The notes beneath the pieces are model-generated. The model made no database searches. It was not told the DNA's origin and worked only from the letters and a program-made list of their open reading frames with translations. Below are positions 9,011 through 17,990 of a stretch of 30,238 nt of DNA, piece after piece (position 1 is the stretch's first letter; every line of letters begins with the position of its first letter). The position numbers were made by a program, and so were the translations under genes. Source of the stretch: DATARH01 sp963734125 (GTDB lineage: Bacteria > Pseudomonadota > Alphaproteobacteria > ATCC43930 > CGMCC-115725); the NCBI GenBank assembly GCA_963734125.1, contig CAVTGB010000015.1:1-30238 (forward strand). The letters run 5' to 3'.

Positions 9011-11078
9011 TCAGCGCACCTCGTTGAGAAGGTCTGCCGCTTCGACGACGACTCGGGTATCGGGTGGCAATCCGGCGGCGATCAGCACATTTGTGCCGTC
9101 GATCAATTCGGTCCGAACCGGGATCGGGACGAAATTTTCCGGACTGGCATGTTTCCAGACGATGTCCTGGCCCGAATTATTCCGGGTGACCGCGGTGCGC
9201 GGCAGGATCACCCCGGAACGCGCGCCCTGGTTTCTACCAGTACCGAAACCAGGCTGCCGACGCTGATCGTCGAATCGGGGTTGTCGATCTGGAAATAGAG
9301 CGGGATCGTCTGGCGCTGCAATTGCGGTCCTCGACTGACGAAATTGAGGTGGTAGTTGCCCCCGGCCGCGCCCTGCGCGTTGGCGTCGACCACCGTGCCC
9401 ATCGCCGCGATGTCATAGGCGTATGCCTCGACCCACAGGCGCTTCAAGTCGACGACCGTGAACAGTTTCTGCTGCTCGTCGACGATCTGCCCGGCGGCGG
9501 CAAAGCTGGCCGCGACGATCCCGGTGCTGGGCGCGAGGAGCGGCGCGCGCAACGTGTCGCGGTCGCGAATGACGGCGGCAATGGCGTCGCGCCGGCGGAT
9601 CAGGTTGGCGAGATCGGCGCGGGCGTCATCGAGTTCGCTTGACGCGGCATCGGCGCTGTTCGCGCCCAAGGCGGGCAGGCGTTCCTGGATCAGACTGATC
9701 TCGTGGTCGATCTGCGCAACCTGCTGCAGGATGATGCCGCGATCGATCGGATTGACCACCGGGCACGACCCAGGCCAGCACATCGCCGGTTTCGACTTTT
9801 TGACCGATCTTCGGCCAGGCGCCGCGATAAGGCTCCAGCCGCCCGCGGATCGAGGCGTGAACCTCGCCACTGGTTCCCGGGTCGGCGATCACCTGGCCGA
9901 CCATGCGGACGGTGCGGCCGACTTCGCTGATGCGGCTGACCACCGTGCGCACGTTCAGCAGCCGCTGCGAGTCCTTGGGGACGAAGAGGGTCCCATCCAA
10001 GAGGCGATGAGGACCGCTGAGTAAGTTCGCCGGCGGGAGCGGCACTGGCTGCCGGCGCCTCGTCGTTTCCTTCGTGAGCCAATACGCTGCGTCCGAACAG
10101 GAACAGCGCGATCGCGACGACAATTGCCGCGAGCAAGACGCCGGCGAGCGTCGACGCCTCGACCCGTCCCGCGGCGAATTGCGGCCGAACCGGTGCGATG
10201 GCCCCGAGAAAGCGACGCCAGGAGCGAATTTCACCGCTCCCGGATTTGGCCGCGCGCCGCGGCCGGATTGCCGCGAGTGGGGCGCGAACCGTGCGGTCGA
10301 CGCGATCCCGCAATGCTCTTGCCACCCGGGCCCGGTCGAGCCAGCCGCGGCGCGCGCGATTGAAGCGGAGCTGAAAGTCCGCCACGGCGCCAGTGAATAA
10401 AAGCCCGACTTTAGCGACTGGTTGCACCTGCCGCAGACGCACACTGGCATCGCCAAAACCGGCTTTCGCCATGCCGGCGAAGCGGTCGGCTCTTTTGCGC
10501 ACCCGGCCAGCCTCACCCCGCAGGATGGACGCAAGGGCTGTGTTGCGCTGCAACGCCACCGTCGCCAGCATGCCGAGCAGGAATGCGAGAACATTGTTGA
10601 TCGACGGAACGCGCAGCCCGCCGCCGACGGTCGAGCCGGTGGCCGTTGGCGGCGCGGCCGGTATATCGAGAGTGCCGGCGAGGATGTCGGAACCCTGGTC
10701 CGAGAGGATCGTAAAGATGATGTCGTGGTGGCCGGCTTGCGCCAACCAATCCCCGCTCAGCGTGTAGACGCCGCTCGGCGCCGCCGTCGCGGTCATCGCA
10801 TGCCCGTCGACCTCGACATCGAGCTTGGCTCCGGTCACCGGCTGATTATCGGCGAAACGGTCGAGATAGATGCTGAGCGTCTTACCTTGGGTGACGGCGA
10901 CAAGCTCGAAATCGCTGCTCTGGGCTACGAGGCGCGGGGAGACAGGTAGATTGGGCGGCGGCGGGGGCGGCGCGTCGTCGCCATGCGCGATTGCCGGGCG
11001 CGGCGCCGCGGCCAGGCAGAGCCCAACGACCAGCGGCAACCCCACGAGGAGCGCTCTTAAATGTTCTGCCCTCAGCAT
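9011..11078 (-). CDS. RND membrane-fusion (periplasmic adaptor) protein with long N-terminal membrane extension (frameshifted)
   Basis: The adaptor subunit for the RND pump encoded immediately downstream. The last 340 or so residues are a normal HlyD/CzcB-like core: a lipoyl-like part (VHASIRGRLEPYRGAWPKIG), a coiled-coil hairpin (about 9580-9720) and a barrel (LAPSTGIVAASFAAAGQIVD, LKRLWVEAYAYDIAAMG). In front lie about 350 extra residues. These are a signal peptide ending AIAHG, a periplasmic beta domain (about 45-140), a helix (about 160-178), an Arg-rich loop of some 130 residues that should be cytoplasmic, and a second helix (about 311-334). Start ATG 11078 follows GGAGGAGCAGGGGG. Frames shift near 10010-10030, 9755-9775 (at a CCC run) and 9205-9230. 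Total is about 689 residues, against about 400 for typical relatives. Confidence 0.82.
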
Positions 11079-11306
11079 AACCCCCTGCTCCTCCCGCCAA
11101 CCTTCCCGATCAAGCTTAGGCTCGACGGATGCGGCGGCTGTCAGCCCGATCACCAACGACGGATACTACGACAGGAATAGTTGCTTTACCTAGGCCGGCG
11201 ACACCCGATGCGGCGCCGGCGCTCCGCCCGGATCATCCGCGATCATTCATTCCGTCCGCCACAAAATGGCAGGCTCCAGGCTCACGGCCGCGCGCGGGGT
11301 CCGAAG

Positions 11307-12557
11307 CTAGTTCGACGCCTTGAGCTGTTCAAGCGCCTGCGACATTACGGTCGCGATCGCTTTGTCAGTGCCCAGGCGGACGCTGGCGTTCTTCAACCAT
11401 TCCGCGGCCACCAGCGCCGCCTCATCCTCCAACAGCAACAATTGCTGGACGGCCGCCTCGAGCTGGCCCTGGGCGAGGCTGCGCGCGGCCAAGGCGACCA
11501 GGGCGGCGTTGCGTTCGCCGGTCGCCTCCGCGGGGGCGCCGGTCGTAAACAGCGATTGCACCCAATCCCAGGCGCGCTCGGCGACCGGTTGCCGGTGCGC
11601 CGCGGCGACGGCGGCCAGACGCGGTGCGATGACCGTGGTGAAGTTGTCGCGCAGCTCCGCGACAGTCGCCACCCCATGTTCGGCATTGCCGGCTAGCAGC
11701 TTGAGCGCGGCCGCCAGATCCGGATTATCGCCGGCCAGGGCCTGCGCCGCCGCGATCTCGCGCGGGTAGGGGCTCGCGGTGCGCGTCACATCGCGCAACT
11801 GTAAGGCCGCCATGAAGAACTTCTCGGGCCGGCGGTCGATTTTCTGCAATGCGCCGACATCGGCCTCGACCGCGCCGAGGCGAGCCGCCAGGACATCGTT
11901 GACCTCGTGATCGGTCGCGGCAAGCTTGTCCTCGACCGTCTTCAACTCGCCATCGAAGGTCGCCACCCGCGCTTCGAGCGCCGTAGCGCGAGCCACACTC
12001 GTTCCTTCGCTCTCGCTAGCCGCGGCGAAACGTTGATCGATCGCGGCCAGCTGTGCGTCGAGCGCTTCGAGGCGCTGCATCGCCACGCCGCTCGCGGCCG
12101 CCGTTTCGATCGCTTTCAGGCGGGCGTCAACGTCACTTTGCTTGGCCGCCAGAGCGTCGATCGATTGTGACGCCGCGGCCAGCCGCCGATCGACGTCGAC
12201 GCGATCGGCGGTCACCAGATTGACGATCGGCCAATCGCCAAAGGTCCGGGTCAGCCATACCCGGGCCGGCGGAGGCATGACCGCGGTCACGGCAACAAGG
12301 AGGGCGATAAGCGCGAGCAGCATCGCGCCCACCACGAGACCGCGGCCGGGCGCCTTCTGCAGTAGCGTCGCGCCCACGGCCGGCGCAACCGATGGCAAAG
12401 CGCGCGCTTCCTTATCGTCGAGCGTCAGCGGCACATTGTCCTGCACCGGGTCCTGCACCGGGGGCTCGGCGGGGCGCAGGCTGCCGCTGGGAAACTGCCC
12501 GGCGAGCATGGCGAGGGCCGCTTCGTCCACTCCCGGTATCGGCCGCTTGCGTTTCAT
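11307..12557 (-). CDS. Mitofilin/Mic60-like coiled-coil membrane protein
   Basis: A 416-residue single-pass protein. A cytoplasmic N-terminus (about 1-70, acidic and Pro-rich) is followed by a membrane helix (about 73-95), a long Ala/Asp/Glu coiled coil (about 118-240) and a helical C-terminal domain (about 250-410). The last domain has FFMAALQLRDVTRTASPYP, then AALKLLAGNAEHGVATVAEL, then ALAARSLAQGQLEAAVQQL and AEWLKNASVRLGTDKAI. This order matches alphaproteobacterial mitofilin-domain proteins (COG4223), homologs of the Mic60 protein that shapes inner-membrane junctions. Assignment is by pattern, not by search. Its ATG overlaps the stop of the ParA gene (ATGA), indicating translational coupling. 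Because ParA is frameshifted here, one open frame runs through both genes (11307-13256) and could be mistaken for a natural fusion. Confidence 0.72.
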   Translation of the reverse strand: MKRKRPIPGVDEAALAMLAGQFPSGSLRPAEPPVQDPVQDNVPLTLDDKEARALPSVAPAVGATLLQKAPGRGLVVGAMLLALIALLVAVTAVMPPPARVWLTRTFGDWPIVNLVTADRVDVDRRLAAASQSIDALAAKQSDVDARLKAIETAAASGVAMQRLEALDAQLAAIDQRFAAASESEGTSVARATALEARVATFDGELKTVEDKLAATDHEVNDVLAARLGAVEADVGALQKIDRRPEKFFMAALQLRDVTRTASPYPREIAAAQALAGDNPDLAAALKLLAGNAEHGVATVAELRDNFTTVIAPRLAAVAAAHRQPVAERAWDWVQSLFTTGAPAEATGERNAALVALAARSLAQGQLEAAVQQLLLLEDEAALVAAEWLKNASVRLGTDKAIATVMSQALEQLKASN

Positions 12558-13256
12558 GCCAGTTCGGCTTGGCGAGCCCGCGCGGTTGCCGGCACCGATG
12601 GTGCGATCCGCAGCAGCCACTCGAGCTCGCGGGCCAAGAGCGCGACCTCGGCCGCCGCCGTGCTCGACGGCGCGAGAACCGTGGGCGAGGCTCCGTGAAA
12701 GGTCGCCTCCTGAAACAGCACGCGATCGCTCAGCTGGGCGCTCAGCGGGTTGGTTTTGAGGGCGGCCGAATTGAGCACGCGCATGCGTCGCAACCGCCGA
12801 ACGCTTGACCCGACACAATAAGGTATGCGCCGGAATGGCGCGTCGGGTCAGCTGCGCCGCGCTCTCGACGATCTTGGTGGTGCGCGCCGCCTCGAACACG
12901 TTGGCTTCATCGGTCATCGCCGGGATCAATACCAGATCGGCCGCGCCGATCGCGAAGACCATCGCCTGATTGCCGAACCCGGCGCAATCCACCAGCACGA
13001 GGTCGTTACCCCGCGCCAACTCGCGGATCGTCGAAATTATCGCGTGCTCGTCGAGTTCGGTGCGCAGCGGCATCTCCGACAGCACGTTGCCCTTGCCGTG
13101 CCACCGCGTCAGCGTCCGATTAGGATCGGCGTCGAGGAGGGCCACTTTTCGCCCGCATTGGTGCCAATACACCGCGAGGCAGGCGATCGTCGTCGATTTC
13201 CCCGCTCCCCCCTTGGCGGTGGCCGCGACCAGGACCTTGGCAATCGGGTCCGCCAT
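12554..13256 (-). CDS. ParA/MinD-type P-loop ATPase (frameshifted)
   Basis: A ParA-superfamily ATPase of about 234 residues. It has the deviant Walker A motif KGGAGKST at residues 15-22 with its signature lysine, LLDADPNRTLTRW at 40-52 (the Walker A' aspartates), and LVLVDCAGFGNQAM as Walker B (about 86-99). LVLIPAMTDEANV follows, and the C-terminus contains VLFQEATFHGASPTVL and AAAEVALLARELEWLL. The family positions cargo on the nucleoid or membrane by ATP-dependent dimer cycling. A single shift near 12785-12800 moves the last 78 or so residues to another frame ending at TGA 12554, which overlaps the next ATG. No parB or parS-like gene is seen, so an orphan or membrane-targeted role is more likely than chromosome segregation. 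The coupled downstream gene is the mitofilin-like protein. Confidence 0.85.
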
Positions 13257-13498
13257 CTTAGAGCAAGCACCGCGTCATCTGGAGCAACCAGCAGAGCTTG
13301 TGTTTTCAATCACGCCATTGGATTGATCAGGGCCAGAAAATCGCCGGCCACGAAGCTTTGGCGATCGAGATTTCGCAAGACGACGTTCCCGTTTTTGCCG
13401 AAAATCGCGATGCACCAAAACGCCCCCCTGCTGCAGCGAATTTAGCATGCGGGAGGCGGCACGGCGAAGCGTTTTTGGCCGACCGGGAGAGCCAGTGA

Positions 13499-15200
13499 CT
13501 ATCTGGTTTGTGCCTCAGTCGAACTCTGCCCGATGTCCTCGGCGTAGGGGTCGCGGCGCAGGCGGCTCGGCAGCAACTCGCCAAGTCTTTCGAGGACCGG
13601 GTAAGCCGCCGCGGAAATATGGGCATTGATCCGCTTGAGATCGCGCAGTACGTCGAGATGCAGGGCGCTGGTCTCGACGCTCTCCACCCGTCCGGCGCGG
13701 ATGCGGGTGAAATGCGCCTCCGTCGCGCACGCTTCGAGGTCGCGAAAGACTTCCTTCTCGCCGAGCAAGCCGCGGGCGGCGCGCGCGTCGTCGGTGATGA
13801 ACACCGCCGCCGCGGTGTGGACATTGCCGGCCAGCCGTTCGAGCATGACGCGGATTTCGGCCTGCCCCTCGACCGAGAACGCGAGCCCGCGCTTCAGCCG
13901 CTTGGCGGCGATCGCCATCAATCCCTTCTCGACGATATCGCCGGCATGTTCGAGGTTGGTCGTGAAGGCGAGGATTTCTGCCAGCCGTCGATTATCCTCG
14001 TCATCGAGAACGTCGGGATCGAGCCCGGTCAGGTACACCTTTATCGCCCGGTTGAGGCGATCGAGCACGTCGTCGAGCCCCTTGATCGCGGCAACGCGGT
14101 TGCGGTCGCCGCGGTCGATTGCATCGAGCGCGCCCCGCAGCATGGCTTCGAGCACATCGGCCATGCGCAGCGCCTCGCGCGCCGCGCCGGCCAGGGCGAT
14201 CGCCGGTGTTTCGCGCGCCGCCTCGCTGAGATAGATCGGCTGCGACGGGTCGGCCGGCGCCGCGCGCGCCGGCAGCAGCCATATGAGCAGCCGGGAGAAC
14301 GGCCGGAGCACCGGCAGGAACAGCATCGCCAATACGAGATTAAAGGCGGTGTGAAAATCGGCGACGGCGCGCGCCGCGTCGGGTTCGACAGTGACCATCA
14401 GAGGCCCGATCCAATTGAGCAGCGCCAAGCCGAGCGCGACACCGACGATCCGGTTCAACAGATTGCCGACCGGCACCCGCTTTGCCACCGGGTCATCGCC
14501 TGCGGCCCCTTCGAGCAGCGGGTTGAGCGCCGACCCGAGGTTCGCCCCGAGCACCAACGCAAAGGCCGCGTGCGGCGGCACCACGCTCTTGGCCGGCGAG
14601 CGAAATCGTGAGGAGCACCGTCGCGACGCTCGAATGCGCCGCCCAGGTCAAAGCCGCAGCGAGGATCACGTCAATGATCGGGTTGGTCGCAATCGCGCCC
14701 ATCAGCAGCCGCAGGCTCGGAACGTCCTCGTAAGGCGTGAAGATCGACAAGAGTTGCTGCAACGCGAACAGCATCAGCCCGAGCCCGATCGCCACTCGGC
14801 CGAGATCGCGCGTGCGCGACACGAAGCTGCGGCGGAATAGGATCACCCCGACGAGCACGAAAAGCGGCGCAACCCGGGCGATGTCGAACGACAGCAGCTG
14901 CACGATCAGCGTCGTTCCGACATTCGCTCCGAGCATGACCGCAAGCGCGGGGACCAGATCGACCAACCCGCCGGCCGCAAAGCTCGCCGCCATCAACCCG
15001 GTCGCGGTGCTGCTCTGCAAGACGGCGGTCACGCCAAGCCCGGCGAGAAAGGCGCGGCAGCGGCCGCCGAGGGTACGCCCGAGAAATCGCCGCAGATGCG
15101 GGCCGAAAGCGCGCTGGATGCCGCTCTGCACCATATGCACGCCCCACAGCAGCAGGGCGATCGAGCCGGCGAGATCGATCAGCGTCAGGGTGGTGTCCAT
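13499..15200 (-). CDS. Na+/phosphate symporter with PhoU-like C-terminus (NptA/YjbB type, frameshifted)
   Basis: A Na/Pi-cotransporter II family protein of about 567 residues. The membrane half has the two family repeats: TAVLQSSTATGLMAASF (QSS at 62-64) with MLGANVGTTLIVQLLSF, then TWAAHSSVATVLLTISLAGQ with LVLGANLGSALNPLLEG. After the last helix (about 330) comes a PhoU-like helical domain (AREALRMADVLEAMLRGALD, FTTNLEHAGDIVEKGLMAIA, LHLDVLRDLKRINAHISAAA). Relatives move inorganic phosphate across the inner membrane. A single frameshift near 14575-14605 falls between the second QSS-like motif and its GAN motif, and the join is clear. It faces the first PstS-like gene across a 161-base divergent intergenic region, which supports a phosphate-related regulatory unit. 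I saw no convincing PHO box there. Confidence 0.9.
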
Positions 15201-15361
15201 TTCCGCCCCTTCCGTGGCCGCGACCGCGCGCGCCGCTCACGTCGGCGATAACTACGGCGTGGCCAATCATTACCGGATGAGTCCGCTCGGTGAAACATGC
15301 CACATTGCATACACGGACTGAAATCGGGTCGAATGAGAGTGCCGCGAAGAGTGCGACGGGG

Positions 15362-16528
15362 ATGACGATGCCTTTAGTGAGAAAGCAAAGTGAGCGCTTC
15401 GCGGGCAGGTGCATGACCCTGGCGGCTCTCGGCGTTGGATTGCCGGCGATCGCGGGGCTCGCGTGGTGGCTGGCGGCAATGCCGGCAGCCGCGCAGCCGA
15501 CACAGGGGGAGAGTGCCGCAGCGGCGGTGCCGGCGAGCGGTGATCTTACCGGCCGCAAGCAACTGCTGATCGTCGGGCCGACGGTCATGAAGAGGCTCAC
15601 CGACGCGGTGATCAAGCGGCTGAGCGCGGCCTACGTGCTGCCGCCGCCGATCGAGCGGTTCGACACCAGAAAGGCCGCCATAGCGGCGTTTTGCGCCGGC
15701 GTCGGTCCCCAATATCCCGACATCATCGCCGCGACCGACCGCATGGACCCCGCCGAATTCGCCACCTGCACCGAAAACGACGTGCTTGACATCATCGAGG
15801 TTGAATTTGGCGACAGCGCGCTCGTCGCTGTCACCAAAAAGGGCGACCCGGTGTTCAACCTGACGCCGCGGATGGTCTATTACGGGCTCGCCGAGGAAAC
15901 TCCGATCAACGGCGAGTTCAAGCGCAATAAGAGACAAACCTGGAACGAAACCGACAAGAAGGCGCCGAACCTGCCGATCGGCGTCATCGTCCCGGCTGAG
16001 AGCTCGGGTACGCACCGCTTTTTCGACGACGATTTCATGGAAGGCGGCTGCCGCCACGTAAAGGAGATCGATGCGATCTTTGCCGCCGCCGAACGGGTCC
16101 CGCGCTGCATTACGTTGCGTGATAACGGGCCGGTCAAAGCGGTTGCGGAGGATCAGGTCGTGGACGCGTTGATGAAGGCGCCACCGGGAACTTTGGCGTT
16201 CGTCGGATGGCTGACCTATGTCGACAACCAGGACAAGCTCGATACGCTGCCGGTCGACGGCGTCCGGCCGACCCACGAGAACATCGCCGACGATAGCTAT
16301 CCGATGAATGAGCGGCTGCGCTACTACTTCAAGCGTGCGCATATGGAAGGAAGCCTCGGCGGGAGCGGCGTGGTGGAAGGCATCCCGGAGTTCATGGCCG
16401 AGCTCGTCAGCGACAAGGCGGCCGGTGAGGGCGGCTATCTCGAGAAGGTCGGTCTGGTTGCCCTGGAGCCGGAGGAACGCCGCCAACAGCAAGACATCGT
16501 GCGCCGGTTGAAGCGGTTTCAGCCGTGA
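15362..16528 (+). CDS. PstS-like periplasmic substrate-binding protein, copy 1
   Basis: A phosphate-binding-protein-family (PBP) protein of 388 residues. A signal peptide (ATG 15362 or 15368, about 38 residues ending AMPAAAQ) precedes the mature domain. The mature part starts GRKQLLIVGPTVMKRLTDAV. It includes IIEVEFGDSALVAVTKKGDP, the ligand-loop motif ESSGTHRFFDDDF (Ser-Gly-Thr as in PstS), and TLRYYFKRAHM-type C-terminal helices (here LRYYFKRAHMEGS). Four cysteines (FCAG, ATC, GGC, PRC) are shared with the second copy and should form disulfides. No transporter genes pstC, pstA or pstB follow, so it may feed a distant transporter or act in sensing. It diverges from the Na/phosphate symporter and is convergent with the TPR gene, 18 bases away. 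Confidence 0.85.
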   Translation: MTMPLVRKQSERFAGRCMTLAALGVGLPAIAGLAWWLAAMPAAAQPTQGESAAAAVPASGDLTGRKQLLIVGPTVMKRLTDAVIKRLSAAYVLPPPIERFDTRKAAIAAFCAGVGPQYPDIIAATDRMDPAEFATCTENDVLDIIEVEFGDSALVAVTKKGDPVFNLTPRMVYYGLAEETPINGEFKRNKRQTWNETDKKAPNLPIGVIVPAESSGTHRFFDDDFMEGGCRHVKEIDAIFAAAERVPRCITLRDNGPVKAVAEDQVVDALMKAPPGTLAFVGWLTYVDNQDKLDTLPVDGVRPTHENIADDSYPMNERLRYYFKRAHMEGSLGGSGVVEGIPEFMAELVSDKAAGEGGYLEKVGLVALEPEERRQQQDIVRRLKRFQP

Positions 16529-16546
16529 GCGCCGGCCGCTTGCCGG

Positions 16547-17680
16547 TCAGTGGAAGGTGACGATCGACGGGTTGGCAAATTTGTTGAGCGTGACGGGTTC
16601 GTTGTCGCGCCACGCCAGATGAAAATAGAGCGCCGCGACCTCGCCGTAGTTCTCGAATGTTGCCGCCTCCTCGCGCGCCTTATGATCTAACTTGTGGGCG
16701 GTGGCCTCATCGCCTGCAAGCCCCTTTTCCTCCGACCAGAGGCCGAAGGCAGAGGAGCTCTCGGGGTTGACCTCGGTTGCTTTGGCGAGCATCCGGTCGG
16801 CGCCCTGGAGATCGTGCAGTCCCATCAGCGCCGCCCCCCAGGTCATGTACGCGGTGGCGAGCAGCACGTTGTTGGCCGGGGGAGCGAGGCGCACCAGCTC
16901 CTTCATGCGATCGGCCGCCTTTTGATAGTCGTCGAGCTGGATATCGGTAAAGGCCGCGTTGAGAAAGGGCACCGGGTTGGTGCGGTCGCCGAACATGGCG
17001 GCGTCGAACGACTTGCGGGCGCCTTGCGGGTCGTTCTTGAACAGCGCGACGAGGCCGAGCAGGTTGTCGAAAAGCGAGCGGTCAAAGCTGGTCGGGGTCG
17101 GCGGCAGCAGCGCCTTGGCGTGGTCGATCAGAGCGACCGCGTCGGTAAAGTCCTTGTCCGCGGAGTGCTTCTGCAGGAGGTAGAGCGCGGTCGAATAGGG
17201 CGCGAGCTGGGAGGCTCCCCATAGAGCGCTGCGTTGCACAAAGGCAATCAGAGGCTCGTCTTTATTGGGGATCATGATCTGATTGATGTTGCCGACCAGA
17301 TGGCTGTGGCCATGGACCAGGCCGCGCATCTCGCCCTTGTCGACAAAGAGCGTGAAGCGAATACTGTCCGAGGTAAAGCCGAGTTGGTCTTGCAGGGCAT
17401 AGGCGACGTTCTGCACGCTGAACGCCTCCGCCAGCGCCATGCCGACGCCCTGTTGCTCCCGCGAGCGGATTTCCAGCGGCCGAACCACCGAACTTGTCGC
17501 GGTGATCGCATCGAACTGGTCTTCGAACTCCCCAGCAAGCGTGCGCTGGTCAATCGATACGCCCTCGATCTTCGGGGCGATGGCAACTTCCACAGAGACG
17601 GTGCCGGCGTGCATGGCGGTGTCGCCTACCAACAGGCCGAGTGCGAGCAACACTGCGACGCTGATCGTCGTCAAATCCAT
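16547..17680 (-). CDS. Membrane-anchored or exported TPR protein
   Basis: A 377-residue protein with an N-terminal hydrophobic segment (TTISVAVLLALGLLVGD), an alpha/beta domain of unknown type (about 28-140), and TPR-like helical repeats (about 150-345). Repeat segments include FDNLLGLVALFKNDPQGARK, then FLNAAFTDIQLDDYQKAADR, then ATAYMTWGAALMGLHDLQGA. The N-terminal domain has VEVAIAPKIEGVSIDQRTL and RFTLFVDKGEMRGLVHGHS, which I cannot place. It sits alone on the minus strand between two PstS-like paralogs, so the paralogs probably did not arise as a simple operon. Transcription would start in the region at 17681-17990, divergent from copy 2. The frame is intact. Confidence 0.8.
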   Translation of the reverse strand: MDLTTISVAVLLALGLLVGDTAMHAGTVSVEVAIAPKIEGVSIDQRTLAGEFEDQFDAITATSSVVRPLEIRSREQQGVGMALAEAFSVQNVAYALQDQLGFTSDSIRFTLFVDKGEMRGLVHGHSHLVGNINQIMIPNKDEPLIAFVQRSALWGASQLAPYSTALYLLQKHSADKDFTDAVALIDHAKALLPPTPTSFDRSLFDNLLGLVALFKNDPQGARKSFDAAMFGDRTNPVPFLNAAFTDIQLDDYQKAADRMKELVRLAPPANNVLLATAYMTWGAALMGLHDLQGADRMLAKATEVNPESSSAFGLWSEEKGLAGDEATAHKLDHKAREEAATFENYGEVAALYFHLAWRDNEPVTLNKFANPSIVTFH

Positions 17681-17990
17681 GGCATTGATCCTGACGATTG
17701 CCGCCGGTACGAGCAGCCTCGTGGCGCAGGTGGTGTGGGGAGAAACTCCGGGTTGCGCAGCCGGGCAACCATAACAAACGCAAGAGATCATGCAAACACG
17801 GCGCGCCGGCTGACCGTTGCCGTAAGCAATACCCGTCGGGGGGCTGGGCCGCTTGCCGCTTGCGCCGGGCGCCGCCGCCCGATAAGGGATCACCGGACGG
17901 GGTTGCCGCTGCTCGCCGTTGGGGGCACCGAGGCGCGGCGCAACGACAAAATTCGGTCGCCAGCGACGACGGGGAGCGCGCGTGGTTTCG
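17681..17990. other. Divergent intergenic region with a short palindrome
   Basis: This 310-base region separates the TPR gene (leftward) and the second PstS-like gene (rightward) and should hold both promoters. I find no convincing gene. One perfect inverted repeat, GGTTGC (17751-17756) and GCAACC (17765-17770), is separated by eight bases. It could be an operator or small hairpin. No T-run follows, so it is not a terminator. GGGGAG at 17971-17976 favours a GTG start at 17982 for the PstS-like gene, nine bases upstream of the ATG. Confidence 0.5.

Noticed and set aside
6845..9298. Plus-strand open frame of 817 codons
   Set aside because: It is antisense to the clear RND permease and adaptor, is rich in Arg/Asp/Gln/His with no domain, and arises from GC-rich codon bias on the opposite strand.
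11114..11135. Possible shared motif AAGCTTxGGCTCxACxGAxGCG, here and near 28857-28878
   Set aside because: About 18 of 22 bases match, but a rough chance estimate for two 22-mers in 30 kb gives tens of such matches, so it is not significant. The two sites also lie in different positions relative to their genes.
13508..14611. Plus-strand open frame of 367 codons
   Set aside because: It is antisense to the symporter's PhoU-like half; composition is Arg/Gln/Asp-rich and no motif is visible.
15201..15361. Possible PHO box between the symporter and PstS-like copy 1
   Set aside because: I looked for paired CTGTCAT-like repeats with proper spacing and found none that was convincing on either strand.
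15374..16492. Minus-strand open frame of 372 codons
   Set aside because: It is antisense to PstS-like copy 1, with no signal or family pattern; the plus-strand frame has conserved PstS motifs.
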